From the NCBI GenBank assembly GCA_021613535.1, contig CP075497.1, positions 8,680,001 to 8,744,000 on the forward strand: DNA of 64,000 nucleotides, in the 5' to 3' direction. Source of the stretch: Adineta vaga. Lineage: Eukaryota; Rotifera. Within the stretch, counting starts at the first letter, position 1. Each line of letters opens with the position of its first letter. Below are positions 60,329-64,000 of the stretch, one piece after another. Below the pieces are notes generated by a model. It saw only the letters and a program-made list of their open reading frames with translations, was not told the origin of the DNA and ran no database searches. A program made the position numbers and the translations under genes.

Positions 60329-60754
60329 ATGCAAATCAGCGAAAAGCTTCTGCTTATCATCACAGCTATTGTCACAGCACTATCAGCATTCTTTTGTGTT
60401 ATTGGATTAGCCACACCACGCTGGTCAATTGCAAGTGGATTATTCTGTGCAGGTTGTTCAACATCATCATCGGGTTTATCAATTATTGCCTTTCTTTTAC
60501 TTGTGGCTTCTGTTGTGATTCTTGGTCTATTCATCCTTCGAATTTTACCTCCATCAATTCGAATAATATGTTTGATTGTTCTTTTTCTTGCGAATATCTT
60601 TACATTATCTACATTTGCAGCTTATGTCAATGCAATCACTGGCTATTCATATAAATTAATGGTATTTGCACATTTTCTTTGTTATGTAGCATCGATCTTA
60701 GCTGCATTTTGGCTCGGTACTACATATACAACAAATGTCACACAAACAAATTAA
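60329..60754 (+). CDS. Small claudin-like four-TM protein
   Basis: A single-exon frame of 141 residues. After MQISEKLLLIITAIVTALSAFFCVIGLATPRW the GLATPRW block resembles the W-containing start of the first extracellular loop in claudins and related PMP22-type proteins. TM2 (SIIAFLLLVASVVILGLFIL), TM3 (IICLIVLFLANIFTLSTFAAY) and TM4 (HFLCYVASILAAFWLG) follow. The first loop is short (about 20 residues) and holds C-x2-C only, so this is a distant or reduced member. Such proteins sit in the plasma membrane, often at cell contacts. No gene symbol can be given. Confidence 0.65.
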   Translation: MQISEKLLLIITAIVTALSAFFCVIGLATPRWSIASGLFCAGCSTSSSGLSIIAFLLLVASVVILGLFILRILPPSIRIICLIVLFLANIFTLSTFAAYVNAITGYSYKLMVFAHFLCYVASILAAFWLGTTYTTNVTQTN

Positions 60755-61271
60755 ATATCGATAGGTTAACATTGATATAAACAGTTTAAAAGAAAATTGT
60801 CTTCACATTCCTCTTGCTTTTCTTATCCTAATAAAAACATACACTTTAATATCATTTTAAAGTCTGTTAATTAATTAAATATTTAAAAACAATGAATTTT
60901 TGGATAAATTTAGAACTCTTTCGGAAAAAAACAAACCTTTCTTATACCCGATCAAATCTTTATTGCGTTTTATGTTTATGAAGTTAATCGCTTTTTCACA
61001 AGCGAAAGATTAATAGAATAGAAAGGGAATATAAACGTTACCTAGCGCTCTCTATTGAGTGTATAGAAAAACAACACATATCACCAATCCATAATTTTTT
61101 CCTTCGTTGGTCAAATTATACGATGAATGAATCACAATCACAATTATTATTATTATATTTGGCATTACATTACATACCTTACCAACGACGACGAACTTTG
61201 ATAAAATAAGTGAAGAAAAACGCATTTCTTTTTTTTGATTTTTTTCGATTTCAACAAGTTTTTTTGCCAAA
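60755..61271. other. Intergenic region
   Basis: About 520 bp, AT-rich, upstream of the transporter gene. No feature recognised. Confidence 0.45.
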
Positions 61272-64000
61272 ATGGTAAGACAATGATAAATGTTTTAATT
61301 TATAAATTTTCTATCGATTAACTTTATAGATGCATGAAGATGTTGATGATGATGAAGAGGAAGTAATACTCGATCGGCGAACATTAATTCATCAAGCAAA
61401 TGATGCTCATTCATCCAGTAATTCAGGACCAATACTTCTTGGTGTGAATCGATTTGATATTAAAGTTTATGAAGATCCAATCAAATCATCTCAAGCAAAA
61501 GTTATTCTTCTAGCAGCAACGTCTGTCGTAATTGTATGTCATCAAAAGTTCCTTTTTTTTTCTCATTTATACTTTATCGATTATTTTATTTTCTATATAG
61601 GGAATGCTCACTGGATTACTAGGACCAACATTTCCTTTTCTATCACAACGTATACCAGCTGATCTATCAGCAATTGTTTGGCTGATTGCAATGAAAGCAA
61701 TTGGTTTTCTTTTTGGAACAGTTCTAAGTGCATACCTCTATGCTTGGTAACATTCATTTTTCGTCTGTACTGAAAAACAAAACAAAAAATATGTGTATTT
61801 CGTTTTTTTTTCTCAAAAAGGTTCAATGTTTGTTGTTTACTTGGTCTATCATGTTTAGCAATCAGTTTTGGAGTTTGTTCACTTCCACTAATAACTGATT
61901 TAGCGACATTCTATTTAACTTCACTTATACTAGGCATTGGTTTAGCTATATCGTATCATGGTAAAGTAAAGACTAGTTTTTGAATGAAGAAGAAAATTAT
62001 TTTGGTTGACTCTAGGTATTGATGCATTGTATAATCGTATATGGAATCGACCATCATTATCATCCGTCAAATGGTTGCATCTACTAGTAGCTGTGGGTGC
62101 TATTCTATCGACATTGATGCTTTTTCCATCGACTGTTCCGAATAATGATGAAATTTTATCAACAACAACCTCACTACGTAAGTTATTGAATTTTTTTTCT
62201 GAAAATTAAACTAAAAATTTGAATGTATTGTTTTGTATTAAAGCATCTCATCGACCTCGTCGAGAAGCTGCAGTTGATATGGCATCTCTTCTGGCTTCAA
62301 TGGCACTAACAGATAACAATGATCCTGTTAAAAATATCACTGATTCACCAAATTATTTAAATAGCACGAATATCACGGATGATTTTGCATCAACAGTAAC
62401 AATGAGTACCATAGGAAAACCTGTTATGAAACCATCAGTAGTTGATACAGAGAATTTAAAACAATTGAAGGTGATTAAACCTGCAAGTAAAACCGATTCA
62501 CCAGATGCAAAAACAACATGTATTAAAACATTTTGTTGTTATCATCGTAATGTTACAAATCTTAACGGAACAACTAGTACCACTATTAATAATGATCCAT
62601 TTACTTGCAAAGAAAAAGATGATAAACAATTGATTGATTGTAACAGTGTTCTATTATCTTGTACGACATCAACATCACATTTTTGTTTCGTTGAAAACAC
62701 ATATATTCAATGTCGAATTGATCAAATTTGTATAAATGATAAAAATTTAGAATGCTCAATACCATTAATCGAAACTGCTATTAATGCCAGTAGTACAACA
62801 ACAGTTCTCACTAAATCTCCATCAACTATAATAACAACAGTAACAACTTTACCAGCAACAGTTTCGTTATCAACAACTACATCAACAACTACATCAACAA
62901 CGACGACAACGACAGTAACAACAACAACAACAACAACAACAACAACCACAACTACCGTAACGAGTACGTTTTCGAAGAAACTTTTTATTGAAGAATGTCC
63001 TTCCATAGCTTTGTAATCTTTATCTTACTGCGCTGGATAAAAGATCATGATACGATATATCTTATATATGAATCTTTTCATTTTTAGCATCAACTACGAC
63101 AACTACACTTCCCCCACCGAGTACAACTACAACTCGTCGTAATAAACCATCTGTGGCTGAATCAGATATTGATGATCTCTCAGAAAATTTATTCTATAAA
63201 AAACTTCACTTATTTTTCCAATCAATAACATCGATTCATTTAATTTATTTATTTATTGCATTTGTATTTTTTCTTTTGGGAATATTCTATTCAACATTAG
63301 CAATGCGTGGCGACGGAATTCATTCTTCGTCACCTAAACCTACACGAGTAAATCCTTTATCATTATTATTTGGTAATTCTCATCGAATAGCAACAAATTC
63401 TCATACTCATTTATCATTACTATCAGATCGATCGTCACTTAGATTTGTTCTTCTTCTTATCCTATTCTATTTTCTTATGGCAGGAATCGAAAGTTCATGT
63501 ACTTATTTAACTTATTTATTTGGTCTTCAATTAACATTTACACAACATCAAAGTTTAATGATTCAATTTCTATTTTTCATTGGACTTCTTTTCGGTCGTT
63601 TAATTGATATGTTTATGGACTATGGTTGTTTCCTATTCAATACTCGAATAACAACACGAACGAAAAAACAATCCGATCGATTTCATTTAATATCAATTAA
63701 ATTTTGTATACTTATTCGTTTAATTCTATTATTTATTTTCTGTTCTACATTAAGTTTTTCACATTTATTTCAAGAAAATTCTCCAACAAAATCATCCAAT
63801 CCATCGATACAAATGTTTTATTTCATTTTCTTTCTTATTGGTTTATTAATTGCATCTATTCCAACATTAATCTTAGTTTGGATTGAACGTGATTTAAGTT
63901 TAAATGAATCACTTATGCAAATGATTTTCATAACAATAACAATAAGTGAAACAATCTTTCCATCTTTTCTATTTTATATTATCAAACATCGTGTTCGATC
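61272..64000 (+). CDS. MFSD4-like major facilitator transporter, 5' part (3' end outside window)
   Basis: Coding exons 61272-61274 (ATG only), 61330-61533, 61601-61746, 61821-61960, 62016-62177, 62244-62963 and 63088 to the window end join in phase. After an acidic N-terminus (DVDDDEEEVILDRR) come paired hydrophobic helices: GMLTGLLGPTFPFL, WLIAMKAIGFLFGTVLSAYLYAW, FNVCCLLGLSCLAISFGVCS and LTSLILGIGLAISYHGIDAL. The order resembles the first half of MFSD4A/MFSD4B (the latter a sodium-glucose transporter). A large soluble loop follows (exon 62244-62963) with several cysteines and a Thr-rich tract, and further helices continue to the edge. Substrate unknown. An ATG also opens the second exon, so the true start may be 61330. 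Confidence 0.7.
62870..62960 (+). repeat. ACA/ACG threonine-codon repeat in the transporter loop
   Basis: A near-continuous run of Thr codons (ACA, ACG, ACC, ACT) encoding a Thr tract in the large loop. The antisense frame is Val-rich and open but is an artefact. Confidence 0.9.

Noticed and set aside
62722-63006. Minus-strand Val-rich open frame
   Set aside because: Antisense of the Thr-codon repeat in the transporter loop.

Overview
The window looks like AT-rich nuclear DNA from a small-genome invertebrate animal. Genes are split by many short introns (mostly about 50-80 nt, GT..AG), intergenic DNA is modest and full of simple repeats, and nearly every recognisable protein is of animal type: a MYO16-like myosin, TOB, a SOCS6/7-like protein, LRRC41, ciliary CFAPs, tetraspanin and MARVEL proteins. 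The overall style (intron size, secreted Cys-rich proteins, splice-acceptor-like sequences directly before several start codons) fits a bdelloid rotifer; this is an inference, not a proof. No prokaryotic system, CRISPR array, rRNA, tRNA or intact transposon was recognised.

Layout. 1-5.2 kb: 3' part of a CFAP44-like ciliary gene (+), then on the minus strand a small basic polyQ protein and a four-TM MARVEL/CMTM-like gene. 5.9-8.9 kb: LRRC41-like elongin-BC adaptor (+). 11.3-22.8 kb: a long MYO16-like myosin gene (+) with only two to three ankyrin repeats, a canonical-looking motor, one IQ motif and a Q/H/P-rich tail. 23.7-24.9 kb: CFAP20-family gene (-). 27.9-29.3 kb: TOB (+). 29.8-32.1 kb: PRPSAP (-). 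33.1-36 kb: decayed fragment and intact copy of a Cys-loop-less pentameric ligand-gated channel (+). 36.4-37.4 kb: PAN/apple-like pseudogene. 38.2-40.4 kb: SOCS6/7-like and ITPA (+). 40.7-45 kb: two trypsin-like proteases (+) flanking a secreted 21-bp-repeat protein (-). 45.6-48.1 kb: an unrecognised exon-repeat protein and a Cys-rich secreted protein (-). 48.4-49.2 kb: lipocalin (+). 49.3-51.6 kb: CPOX and GPATCH4 (-), only 44 bp apart. 52.9-56.6 kb: tetraspanin and a rhodopsin-type GPCR (-). 57-64 kb: a doubtful small gene, TMA16, a claudin-like protein and the 5' part of an MFSD4-like transporter (+).

Functional themes are ordinary for an animal: cilia (CFAP44, CFAP20), CUL5/elongin adaptors (LRRC41, SOCS), nucleotide metabolism (PRPSAP, ITPA), haem synthesis (CPOX), nucleolar and ribosome-linked factors (GPATCH4, TMA16). 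The most interesting signals are the operon-like GPATCH4-CPOX pair with an acceptor 3 nt before the second ATG; the protein whose nine exons all have phase-0 boundaries and which repeats a P-K-x-D-S-x-N-E motif; the MYO16-like gene with a shortened ankyrin region; the signal-peptide-less, Cys-loop-less channel with a decayed copy upstream; and two apparent coding frameshifts (MYO16 tail, tetraspanin) that may be assembly errors or real decay. Exon joins were made by eye from splice signals and reading phase.
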